Assembly: GCA_016841645.1 (NCBI GenBank)
Contig: JAENYS010000005.1
Location: forward strand, 100,945 to 164,944
Source of the DNA: Desulfoscipio geothermicus
Lineage (GTDB): Bacteria; Bacillota; Desulfotomaculia; Desulfotomaculales; Desulfallaceae
DNA length: 64,000 bases
Reading direction: 5' to 3'
Part shown: piece by piece, positions 45,894 to 53,663 of the stretch
How the letters are laid out: each line of letters opens with the position of its first letter
How positions within the stretch are numbered: position 1 is the stretch's first letter
Position numbers and translations under genes: made by a program
Notes under the pieces: model-generated
The model's database searches: none
Seen by the model: only the letters and a program-made list of their open reading frames with translations
Told to the model about the DNA's origin: nothing

Positions 45894-46162
45894 CAGTTGC
45901 TGTAAATAAGGAAGCGTGAAAATTGTCCCATGTTTCCTTTTTTTACAGTGATATCTGATTTAACTACCAGTAGATCCCACATATTAAATACATCGAAAAC
46001 ATTTATGTATTGCAAGGATGATAATTTGTCCGGCGGTGCTCTTTTGGTTTATAAACCGGAGTAAAATGGAGATAATGCTCAATATGAGGTAATTGTTGCG
46101 AATATTAGGTTCTTACGGTATTTGCTATTAGTGCTTTGGATGAAATACTATCATTTTATAAG

Positions 46163-46189
46163 TTAGCACTCGCTTGGAATGAGTGCTAA
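46163..46189. promoter_or_regulatory. CIRCE operator (HrcA site) upstream of htpG
   Basis: TTAGCACTC (46163-46171), 9 bp, GAGTGCTAA (46181-46189): an exact match to the CIRCE consensus. It lies 57 bp before the htpG start, so htpG is predicted to be repressed by HrcA. Confidence 0.95.
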
Positions 46190-46246
46190 CAAACCATGCT
46201 TAATAAGACTAGATTAAAACAAACTTAACAAACAGGGAGGGTATAT

Positions 46247-48130
46247 ATGGCTGGTGAAGCTAATACCAAACAACAACAGACGCTGGAATTCCAGGCAGAA
46301 GTTAAACAAATGCTGGATATTGTTATTAATTCCCTTTACACCGACCGGGAGATATTTCTGCGGGAGCTAATTTCTAACGCGGCCGATGCATTGGAAAAAA
46401 TAAGATACCGGACTATTACCGATAAGGATATTGCGGACGCGGATCTTCCACTGGAGATAACTATAGATGTAAACGAGCAGGACAAAACCTTAACCATCAG
46501 TGACACGGGCATTGGTATGACCAGGGACGACCTGGTGGAGAACCTGGGCACCATCGCCCGGTCGGGCTCCAGGGCTTTTTTGCAGCAGGTGGCTGAGACG
46601 GAACAAAAGGACTTGAACTTAATTGGCCAATTCGGGGTTGGTTTTTACTCTGCCTTTATGGTAGCCAAGCGCGTGCGAGTATTGACGCGCTCATTTGTGG
46701 CGGGTGAGGATGGCTGCGAGTGGATTTCTGATGGGGTGGGCAGTTACACCATAGATCAAGCGCCGGGTCTTTCGCGTGGTACAAAAATAATATTGGAGCT
46801 TAAAGATGATGCCCAAGAGTTTGCCTCCTCCGATACTATTAAAAGGATAATCAAACGCTATTCCAACTTTGTGCCCTTCCCCATTATTTTGGGGGGTGAA
46901 AAAATCAACACAGTGCAGGCTATCTGGGTACGCAACAAAAATGAAATCAAGGATGAGGAATACATCGAGTTTTACAAATTTATCGCCAATGTTTATGATG
47001 AACCCTTTTACCGGCTGCACTTTTCCGCTGATGCCCCCCTGGCGATCAACGCGCTATTGTTTGTACCGCAGGAAAACATGGAACGCTTTGGTTTTGGCAA
47101 AACCGAGCCCGGAGTTTCCTTGTATTGCCGTAAGGTGATGCTGCAGCAAAACGCCGAGGGGATACTGCCTGAGTGGCTGCGTTTTGTCAAAGGCGTAGTG
47201 GATAGTGAGGACATACCCATTAATATATCCCGGGAAACTATGCAGGATAGCGCTTTGATGGCCCGCCTGCGCAAAGTGCTTACCGGACGTTTCCTTAAGT
47301 TTTTAGGCGAGCAGGCCAAGGCCGATCCTGACAAATATAGTGAGTTCTGGAAAAAGTTCGGCATTTTTTTGAAGGAGGGTGCAGCTTCAGATTTTGCTTA
47401 CAGCTCGGATATTGCGCCGCTGCTGCGCTTTGAGTCCTCCAAATCCGAGCCCGGCAAGTATATTTCGCTGGATGAGTATCTGGAGCGGATGCCGGAAACT
47501 CAAAAGCATGTTTACTATATAAATGGCCCGACCCGGGAGATTATTGAAGCCGGTCCCTACCTGGAGGCCTTTAAGGTGCGGGATTTAGAGGTTATTTACA
47601 CTCACGAGCCTGTGGATGATTTTGTGCTTACCAACCTGGCCCAGTACAAGGAAAAGAAACTAGTTTCCGCCGATCAGACCGAGCTGGACCTGTCGGAAAT
47701 AGAGCAGGATAAGGATGCCGGGGCGGACGCTGCCAAGCTGGAGGACCCGGAGTTGAAGAATTTACTGGCCTTTATGAAGCAAGCCCTGGGAGAACGTGTT
47801 AGCGAGGTGCGGGAATCCAAGCGCCTGGTGGACAGCCCGGCGGTGCTGATTAATATGGAGGACGGTATGACCAGCAGTATGCAACGGGTGATGCAGTCGC
47901 TGCATAAGGAATTCGGCGGTATGGGGCTCGGCCAAAAGGCGCTGGAAATAAACCCACGTCACAAGCTAATCAAGGGATTGGAGTCCCTGCGCCGAAAGGA
48001 CGCGGACTTTGCCACCTTGGCCGTGGAGCAAATTTACGATAACGCTCTTATCGCCTCTGGCCTGTTAACTGATCCCCGTGACATGGTGGACCGCATGTAC
48101 CGCATCCTGGAGCGGGCGCTGGCGGAATAA
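46247..48130 (+). CDS. htpG: Chaperone protein HtpG (Hsp90)
   Basis: ATP-dependent chaperone, 627 residues. The Bergerat ATP-binding fold is clear: LRELISNAADALEKIRY, ISDTGIGMTRDDL and GQFGVGFYSAFMVA; the middle and dimerisation domains are full length. ATG start behind GGGAGG. Controlled by the CIRCE operator just upstream and followed by its own terminator. Confidence 0.97.
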   Translation: MAGEANTKQQQTLEFQAEVKQMLDIVINSLYTDREIFLRELISNAADALEKIRYRTITDKDIADADLPLEITIDVNEQDKTLTISDTGIGMTRDDLVENLGTIARSGSRAFLQQVAETEQKDLNLIGQFGVGFYSAFMVAKRVRVLTRSFVAGEDGCEWISDGVGSYTIDQAPGLSRGTKIILELKDDAQEFASSDTIKRIIKRYSNFVPFPIILGGEKINTVQAIWVRNKNEIKDEEYIEFYKFIANVYDEPFYRLHFSADAPLAINALLFVPQENMERFGFGKTEPGVSLYCRKVMLQQNAEGILPEWLRFVKGVVDSEDIPINISRETMQDSALMARLRKVLTGRFLKFLGEQAKADPDKYSEFWKKFGIFLKEGAASDFAYSSDIAPLLRFESSKSEPGKYISLDEYLERMPETQKHVYYINGPTREIIEAGPYLEAFKVRDLEVIYTHEPVDDFVLTNLAQYKEKKLVSADQTELDLSEIEQDKDAGADAAKLEDPELKNLLAFMKQALGERVSEVRESKRLVDSPAVLINMEDGMTSSMQRVMQSLHKEFGGMGLGQKALEINPRHKLIKGLESLRRKDADFATLAVEQIYDNALIASGLLTDPRDMVDRMYRILERALAE

Positions 48131-48140
48131 ACGAGTGAGT

Positions 48141-48168
48141 AAAAACAGCCGATTTTGGCTGTTTTTTT
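48141..48168 (+). terminator. Terminator of htpG
   Basis: Stem AAAACAGCC / GGCTGTTTT with loop GATTTT and a T-run. Confidence 0.9.
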
Positions 48169-48313
48169 GTCTGTTTCGTCTTTTAGTGATCTAGTTAGTG
48201 TTTCAAGTTAAGAGTTGATAGCTGGGCAATTGGCAAGCTTAACTCACGGATATAATCTTTATTAAGGGGAAATCTTAAAACAATATTATGTCTAGCATAC
48301 ATGGAGGAGCATC

Positions 48314-48988
48314 ATGACTAAAACCGAATTCAAGCGACTGCCCAAGCACATAGGAGTGATACCGGACGGGAACAGAAGGTGGGCTGTTGGTAGAGGGCTG
48401 CCCAAACAGGATGGTTATAAAAACGGGCTGGATCCTGGTATGATGCTTTATGAGTTATGCGTAGAATTGGGTATCTCGGAGCTTACCCTTTACGGCTTTA
48501 CACAGGATAACACCAAGCGACCGGCAGTGCAGACAAGAGCCTTTCAGAAGGCTTGCGTAGATGCTGTGGACATGCTGGCTAACCGGGATGCCTCACTATT
48601 GGTCATGGGCGATTATGAATCTCCCCTTTTTCCTCCACAGCTGCGGGAATACAAACAAAGAAAAACCTTTGGCAGGGATTTAATTAAAATTAATTTTTTG
48701 GTTAATTATGGCTGGAAGTGGGACCTGCATTATTTCTTAAATGAAGCTTCAGCCAACAGTAGCGGCGCCCCGCGTAATATTTTACAGTCCATTGCTTCTC
48801 GTGATATTTCCCGCATTGATTTGATCATTCGCTGGGGGGGGCGCAGACGGCTCAGCGGTTTTTTACCTGTACAATCGATATATGCCGATTTTTACGTTGT
48901 GGACGATATGTGGCCTGATTTTCAAAAAGAACATTTTTACGAAGCCCTGCATTGGTACGAGACCCAAGACATTACTTTAGGTGGTTAG
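48314..48988 (+). CDS. Undecaprenyl diphosphate synthase family protein (cis-prenyltransferase)
   Basis: 224 residues. It has the catalytic PDGNRRWA motif near the N-terminus and the C-terminal substrate motif RWGGRRRLSGFLPVQSIYAD (usual form RTGGExRxSNF). The usual Glu and Ser of that motif are altered, and the protein is shorter than typical UppS, so it may be a paralogue with another chain length or role rather than the main UppS. ATG start behind GGAGGAG. Confidence 0.88.
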   Translation: MTKTEFKRLPKHIGVIPDGNRRWAVGRGLPKQDGYKNGLDPGMMLYELCVELGISELTLYGFTQDNTKRPAVQTRAFQKACVDAVDMLANRDASLLVMGDYESPLFPPQLREYKQRKTFGRDLIKINFLVNYGWKWDLHYFLNEASANSSGAPRNILQSIASRDISRIDLIIRWGGRRRLSGFLPVQSIYADFYVVDDMWPDFQKEHFYEALHWYETQDITLGG

Positions 48989-49082
48989 GGATCAGGTTTA
49001 CTATTGCCGGGCAGAATAAAGTTAACGCAATTGAATTAGCTAAAACTAGTGCATAATAGGTATAGGAGGAAGGAGGTGCAAT

Positions 49083-49550
49083 GTGAAGAAAAAAATATTG
49101 TTTTTAACTGTTACACTGCTTTTGGTGTTCGGTATTGTCCAGGTAGCTATGGCTGCCGGTATGGGTTGGGGTGGCGGCCCGCACATCTTAAACAGCGACA
49201 AGTGGATTAGCCCGGTGGAAGTCTTAAACCTAACCAACGAGCAAATTATCAAGATGAGGGAAATCAATCAAGGTAACTTCGAACAAACTCGTGAACTGCG
49301 CATTAAACTAATGGACAGCATGCATGAACTAAAACAGTTCCAGCTACAGAAAAACCCGGACAAAGATCAAGTAGATGCCAAGATTAAAGAAATAACCGAT
49401 CTGCGTGAAAAAATTCACGATATATCCCGGCAAAGCAGGGAACAGTGCCGGTCTTTACTTAGCGAGGAGCAGCAGGCCAAAATGCAAAAGTTTAGAGGTG
49501 AAAAGGGCTGTGGCTTCAGAGGTGGCGCCGGCGTAGGTAATATACAGTAA
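49083..49550 (+). CDS. Spy/CpxP-like secreted protein with LTxxQ-type repeats
   Basis: 155 residues: signal peptide (about 1-24, AMA cleavage), then a helical hairpin domain with LTNEQIIKMREINQ and LLSEEQQAKMQKFRG, the LTxxQ-like motifs of the Spy/CpxP/ZraP group of extracytoplasmic chaperones and metal-stress proteins. The C-terminus is Gly-rich. GTG start 49083 with AGGAGGTG. Partner or inducer unknown. Confidence 0.85.
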   Translation: MKKKILFLTVTLLLVFGIVQVAMAAGMGWGGGPHILNSDKWISPVEVLNLTNEQIIKMREINQGNFEQTRELRIKLMDSMHELKQFQLQKNPDKDQVDAKIKEITDLREKIHDISRQSREQCRSLLSEEQQAKMQKFRGEKGCGFRGGAGVGNIQ

Positions 49551-49566
49551 GTTTTGGCGTTAGGTG

Positions 49567-49595
49567 AAGGGGGCTGCTTTTTGCCCCCTTTTTTT
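49567..49595 (+). terminator. Terminator of the Spy-like gene
   Basis: Stem AAGGGGGC / GCCCCCTT with a T-run. Further on, 49711-49751 holds a GGTGGGAGGC / GCCTCCTACC hairpin without a T-run; otherwise the 49551-49910 gap shows nothing. Confidence 0.85.
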
Positions 49596-49910
49596 ATAAC
49601 TTTTACATACTTAAAAATTAAGGATAGCTGAAAAACAATATTATGATCAAGAAACTATTTACTTAGAGTCAACATTTCAACCCGGGAACGTTAACAATTC
49701 CTGCTAAATAATTGGTGGGAGGCTCCTTATCATTTGAGTGGCCTCCTACCCGATTATACCTGTTCAGAACTCATCTTTTAAAAGTGTCAATTATTTTTAT
49801 AAATTAAGGGAACAAAATGAGTTTGCCGGTCGTATATAATATAAACATTGATTATTCTGCCTGTGTTGCGCGTAATTTTGGGAAACCGTATTCCGAAGGG
49901 ATTGAAAAGT

Positions 49911-51269
49911 TTGCGTTTAAAAAATATATTGATATTGCTTTCATTGGTGGCTTGTTGGGTAGTGTATATCCCACAGGCGTTTGCCGGCGTAGATGTTTAT
50001 GTTGAAGGAAAAATTGTGCAATTTGATGCGCCGCCTATAATAGATGCCTCCTCCAACAGAACCCTTGTGCCATTTAGGCAGATATTTGAAGCTCTGGGCG
50101 CCGAGGTGTGGTTTGATGCCCGCTCAAAATCTGCTTTTGGCCTAAAAGGAGATCTTACTATAGAGCTTCCCATTAATCTAAAGGTGGCCTATAAAAACGG
50201 CGAACAAATTCAGCTCGATGTTGCAACCCGGGCGATCAATGGCCGTACTATGGTACCGCTGCGTTTTATAGGTGAATCACTAGGCTGCCGTGTAGATGCG
50301 CATAATACACCGGAGGGTACAAGAGTTGATATAGTATGGATTGACCCCGGCCGGCCGGACAATGAACGATCGTTAAAGGAAATAACAACTACAGCAAATG
50401 ATTCAGAATTATTAATAGAACTAAAAGTTGAAGATGGGTTAAACGAAGTATTCAAACTTGGCAACCCCGATCGCCTGGTTATAGATTTGCAAAATACCAC
50501 CAACGGGGTTGATGACATATTAAATTTGGATAATCCAATGGTTTCTGCAATTAGGACAAGCCAGTTAACTAGCGACACCACCCGGATGGTTTTGGATTTG
50601 AAAAGTATGGTGGATTATTATTTCGAAAAAAATAATCATTCCTTGTTGATTAGGATTGTAGAGCCTACTGGTTTAAATGATGCGATCGTACCAATCGAAC
50701 CCGCCGGTGAATCGGAACAGCCAATGCCGGTGGTCAACGACAGGTTAATCATCTTAGATCCGGGACATGGTGGTAAAGATGTCGGGGCCATTGGTGTTTC
50801 TGGAAAATATGAAAAGGACCTGGTGCTTGGTATAACCAATCAACTGAGAACCGCTTTGGAGGATGAAGGTTACACCGTGGTATTGACCAGGTTGGACGAT
50901 AGCTATGTATCCCTGGATGAGCGGGTAAATATTGCCGACCGTACCAATGCTTTTGCTTTCGTTAGTATTCATGCCAATAGTGCTGCCAATCCTTTTGCCG
51001 AGGGGCTTGAGGTGTACAAATACTATGACTCCGATCATAAGCCGGCCCAAAATGTGTTGGATGCGATACTTATGCAAACCGGGCAGGTCAATAGAAATGT
51101 TAAAGAAGCGGGATTTTATGTAATTAAAAATACCCTGATGCCCTCTATCCTTATTGAGACCGGGTTTATCAGCAACGTTCGGGAGGAAGCTTTTCTTTGG
51201 GATCAAGAAAACCAGGAGGATATTGTTCGAGGTATTGTTAAGGGGATAATGAAGTACCAGGGTAGGTAA
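49911..51269 (+). CDS. Secreted N-acetylmuramoyl-L-alanine amidase with copper-amine-oxidase-like and AMIN domains
   Basis: About 452 residues from TTG 49911: signal peptide (about 1-24, ending AFAG), a copper amine oxidase N-terminal-like domain (about 25-140, SNRTLVPFRQIFEALGAEVW and NGRTMVPLRFIGESLGC), an AMIN-like domain (about 150-255) and an Amidase_3 domain (about 275-450). Zinc and catalytic residues: LDPGHGGKDVGAIG (His), a Glu after YEKD, VSIHANS (His) and ILIETGFISN (Glu). The start is uncertain: TTG 49911 is 10 bp after GAAGGG; TTG 49902 and 49848 are open as well. It cuts the stem peptide from peptidoglycan. Confidence 0.92.
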   Translation: MRLKNILILLSLVACWVVYIPQAFAGVDVYVEGKIVQFDAPPIIDASSNRTLVPFRQIFEALGAEVWFDARSKSAFGLKGDLTIELPINLKVAYKNGEQIQLDVATRAINGRTMVPLRFIGESLGCRVDAHNTPEGTRVDIVWIDPGRPDNERSLKEITTTANDSELLIELKVEDGLNEVFKLGNPDRLVIDLQNTTNGVDDILNLDNPMVSAIRTSQLTSDTTRMVLDLKSMVDYYFEKNNHSLLIRIVEPTGLNDAIVPIEPAGESEQPMPVVNDRLIILDPGHGGKDVGAIGVSGKYEKDLVLGITNQLRTALEDEGYTVVLTRLDDSYVSLDERVNIADRTNAFAFVSIHANSAANPFAEGLEVYKYYDSDHKPAQNVLDAILMQTGQVNRNVKEAGFYVIKNTLMPSILIETGFISNVREEAFLWDQENQEDIVRGIVKGIMKYQGR

Positions 51270-51283
51270 AAAGTTATTTGCTA

Positions 51284-51290
51284 TTCGACA
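51284..51290. promoter_or_regulatory. Possible Spo0A boxes before the agr-like module
   Basis: TTCGACA (reverse of TGTCGAA) at 51284-51290 and TGCCGAA at 51419-51425; both recur before the second copy (52046-52052 and 52180-52186). They match the 0A-box core TGNCGAA, but such short sites are frequent by chance. Confidence 0.3.
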
Positions 51291-51337
51291 ATAAACAAAT
51301 GGCAGCAGATGTTGTGATAATCAATTCTAGGGTAAGT

Positions 51338-51373
51338 AAAGACTGTGGTTTGTGGTGAACCATAGTCTTTTTT
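51338..51373 (+). terminator. Terminator of the amidase gene
   Basis: Stem AAAGACTGTGGTT / AACCATAGTCTTT followed by TTT. A weaker relic of it lies at 52097-52133 after the first receptor-like gene. Confidence 0.85.
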
Positions 51374-51565
51374 GTATGGAGATTAGTTTATTTCAGTTGT
51401 TCCTCCATTTGCTTGAACTGCCGAAATATGGTATTTATTATCGTAAATTGCGATCGAAATATGGGAGGTATTTAGAGGGGTTATTGCCAATGCTGTAGAA
51501 AAGAAAAATTTAACAATATAATTGACTTAATTTTACGACTTTGCGTTAGCTTAACGAGGTGAATA

Positions 51566-52027
51566 ATGACACAGTTCTTACTATTTTGTCTGCAGGGAGT
51601 TCCCGAAATTGCTGGTATCGTGGCCTGCAGCCTGGCTTTAGCTGGAGTTAAACTGCGCTGGGGAGTGATCCTGGCTTTTGCCGGTATTTTAGTGACGGTA
51701 ATTTATATGATTAGGCACATGCCGGTCACCTTTGGGCTGCATACCGTGGCGGCGATTTTATTGTGCGCGCTGCTTATCGTCCGGTTTACCATGGTGCCGC
51801 CTTCCACAAGCTTTATTGCCGTGTTTATCAGTTCTGCTGTTTTAGGGGTACTGGAGGTGAGCGTATATGAACTATTCTTACTACTTTTAAATATTGAGTT
51901 CAGCTATTTTGTTTTTACTCCTTATACGCGAATGTTAATTGGGTTGCCTCATGCCCTTATCATGATTGTCATTGCTCTGGTTATTCCCAGGTACCGAAAA
52001 CCTTTGGAAGGTATGTGGAAAATATGA
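51566..52027 (+). CDS. AgrC-sensor-like membrane protein without kinase domain (copy 1)
   Basis: 153 residues, five to six membrane segments, no soluble domain. The pattern (start LLFCLQGVPEIAGIVACSLA, RHMPVTFGLHTVAAILL, and near the end LIGLPHALIMIVIALVI) resembles the membrane sensor half of AgrC-type histidine kinases of clostridia, but the protein stops after the last helix. Start ATG behind ACGAGGTG. Copy 2 lies 299 bp downstream, then agrB. It could be a peptide-binding or peptide-sequestering protein that works with a separate kinase. Alternatives: an AgrB accessory or an immunity-type protein. Confidence 0.8.
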   Translation: MTQFLLFCLQGVPEIAGIVACSLALAGVKLRWGVILAFAGILVTVIYMIRHMPVTFGLHTVAAILLCALLIVRFTMVPPSTSFIAVFISSAVLGVLEVSVYELFLLLLNIEFSYFVFTPYTRMLIGLPHALIMIVIALVIPRYRKPLEGMWKI

Positions 52028-52045
52028 GCTATTGATACTTTTATA

Positions 52046-52788
52046 TTCGACAATTAACAAACAGCGGTAGATGCTGTGATAATGCTTTCCAGGGCAGGTA
52101 AAGACTGTAGTTTCCTGGAGAGCCACAGCTTTTTTATATGTAAACTGGCCATTCCAGTTGTTCCGGCATTTGCTAGTCCTGCCGAAATATGGTGTTTATT
52201 CTCGTAAATTGCGATCGAAATATGTGAGACATTTAAAGGAGTTATTGCCAATGCTGTAGAAAAGAAAAATTTAACATTGGAATTAATTAAATTTTTAGAC
52301 TACGTGCCAACTTAACGAGGTGAATAATGACAGAAATCTTACTATTTTGTGTGCAGGGAATTCCCGAAGTTTCAGGTATTATTGCCTGTAGCTTGGCTCT
52401 AGCCAGAGTAAAACTGCGTTGGGGAATGATTCTGGTTTTTACCGGTATTTTAGTGATGGTGACATATATGATTAGGCACATGCCGGTCACCTTTGGACTG
52501 CATACCGTGGCGGCGATTTTATTGATTGCGCTGTTTATTGTTCTGTTTACCAGGGTGCCGCCTTCCACAAGCTTTATTGTCGTGTTTGCTACTTATGCAG
52601 TTCTGGCGTTACTGGAGGTGAGCGTATATGAACTATTCGGGCGACTTTTAAATATTGAATCCAGCCATTTTACGTTTAATCCTTATACGCGAATGTTAAT
52701 AGGGTTGCCTCATGCCCTCATGATGATTGTCATTGCGCTGGTTATTGCCAGGTACCGAAAACCTCTGGAAGGTATGTGGAAAATATGA
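52046..52788. repeat. Tandem duplication of about 760 bp, unit 2
   Basis: Partner of 51284-52027; the coding part is well kept, while the leader has more changes. Confidence 0.9.
52327..52788 (+). CDS. AgrC-sensor-like membrane protein without kinase domain (copy 2)
   Basis: 153 residues, the paralogue of the preceding gene with the same length, start and RYRKPLEGMWKI end. Differences gather in the first helix and in the loop around residue 105-120, the part that in AgrC-type receptors would contact the peptide. Its stop overlaps the agrB start (ATGA), so it is translated together with agrB, whereas copy 1 is separated by a long leader. Confidence 0.8.
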   Translation: MTEILLFCVQGIPEVSGIIACSLALARVKLRWGMILVFTGILVMVTYMIRHMPVTFGLHTVAAILLIALFIVLFTRVPPSTSFIVVFATYAVLALLEVSVYELFGRLLNIESSHFTFNPYTRMLIGLPHALMMIVIALVIARYRKPLEGMWKI

Positions 52789-53429
52789 GTTATCTATCCT
52801 TTAGCAGGCGCTGGGCCGGTTATTTGAGCCGCCAGACCGACCTCTCGACGGAACAGGAAACCGTGCTGACCTATATTATTGAGGTTTTGGTCTTAAACTT
52901 TTTGAATGTTTTTTTCACGCTTTTGCTGGGGGCACTCCTGGGAGTATTGCCCGGGACCGCAGCCTGCCTGGTTATAACTGCGTTGTTCAGGCACGCTGCC
53001 GGAGGAGCCCACTCCAATTCCCCCCTGCGCTGTGCTGCTGTCACCGTTGCCATATTTCCCCTGCTTGCCCTGCTGGGCACATATTTTAGCCGCATGGGCC
53101 AGGGGGCGGTTGATATACTTTCAGCCTTGTCCTTTGGGGTGGGAATGACGGCAATGATAATGCTGGCGCCGGTGGACTCTCCAGCCGCTCCTATCATATC
53201 CCCTATCCGGAGAAAAAAACTGAAATATATCTCTATTACTTTTGTTGTGTTGATGATTGTTGCGGCAATGTGGTTCAGGGGCAGCCAGTGGCAGTATGCC
53301 GAAATGGTTCGCGCCTGTGTCGCCTTAGCTTTGCTATGGGTCAGTTTTATGCTTACCGGTTGGGGGCATAGATTAATGTCGGTTATTGACGGTATCTCAT
53401 TAAAAAAAGAAAGGAGGTGTGAACAATGA
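52785..53429 (+). CDS. agrB: AgrB-type peptide-processing membrane protease
   Basis: 214 residues, about six membrane segments. The catalytic signature of AgrB is complete: RHAAGGAHSNSPLRCAA with the active His and Cys seven residues apart. It cuts the AgrD precursor and closes the thiolactone ring. ATG 52785 overlaps the previous stop, and its own stop overlaps the agrD start (ATGA), so three genes are coupled. An upstream in-frame GTG at 52776 is possible. Confidence 0.93.
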   Translation: MSYLSFSRRWAGYLSRQTDLSTEQETVLTYIIEVLVLNFLNVFFTLLLGALLGVLPGTAACLVITALFRHAAGGAHSNSPLRCAAVTVAIFPLLALLGTYFSRMGQGAVDILSALSFGVGMTAMIMLAPVDSPAAPIISPIRRKKLKYISITFVVLMIVAAMWFRGSQWQYAEMVRACVALALLWVSFMLTGWGHRLMSVIDGISLKKERRCEQ

Positions 53430-53563
53430 AAAAAATTATGCCAAAATTATTTGTCTTTGCGGTCACAGCGCTGTTGTTTTTGGCCAATGTCGTTACCGCC
53501 TTTGGGTCAAATTGTACACTTAGCTCATACCAGCCCGAAGTGCCTGAAGCACTGAGGAAATAA
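53426..53563 (+). CDS. agrD: Cyclic lactone autoinducer precursor (AgrD-like), 45 residues
   Basis: A small gene with AAGGAGGTG before ATG 53426 and overlap with agrB. The peptide has the three AgrD parts: an amphipathic/hydrophobic leader (FVFAVTALLFLANVV), a central Cys (FGSNCTLSSY) and the conserved acidic recognition tail QPEVPEALRK. By analogy with clostridial AgrD, the predicted signal is a five-membered thiolactone ring C-T-L-S-S, with or without residues before Cys. Confidence 0.92.
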   Translation: MKKIMPKLFVFAVTALLFLANVVTAFGSNCTLSSYQPEVPEALRK

Positions 53564-53607
53564 AGAAAATTATCATTTGGATTATATTATGTTTTGATTA
53601 TTGCATT

Positions 53608-53633
53608 GAGGGTGGTAATTCCACCCTTTATTT
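53608..53633 (+). terminator. Hairpin after agrD
   Basis: Stem AGGGTGG / CCACCCT, loop TAATT, followed by TTATTT. Weak; it may only reduce read-through into the kinase gene. Confidence 0.65.
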
Positions 53634-53663
53634 ATCAAAGCTTATATAAAGAAGGTGAAGAGC

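Larger units (their letters stand above)
51284..52027. repeat. Tandem duplication of about 760 bp, unit 1
   Basis: From the TTCGACAAT before the terminator to the end of the first membrane gene. It corresponds to 52046-52788, including non-coding landmarks such as ATTGCCAATGCTGTAGAAAA and the sequence CTTAACGAGGTGAATAATG at the start. Confidence 0.9.

Noticed and set aside
49817..50005. 62-codon ORF overlapping the amidase start in another frame
   Set aside because: Ends within the amidase signal peptide region and shows no signal peptide or domain; it could only matter if a frameshift were present, for which there is no other sign.
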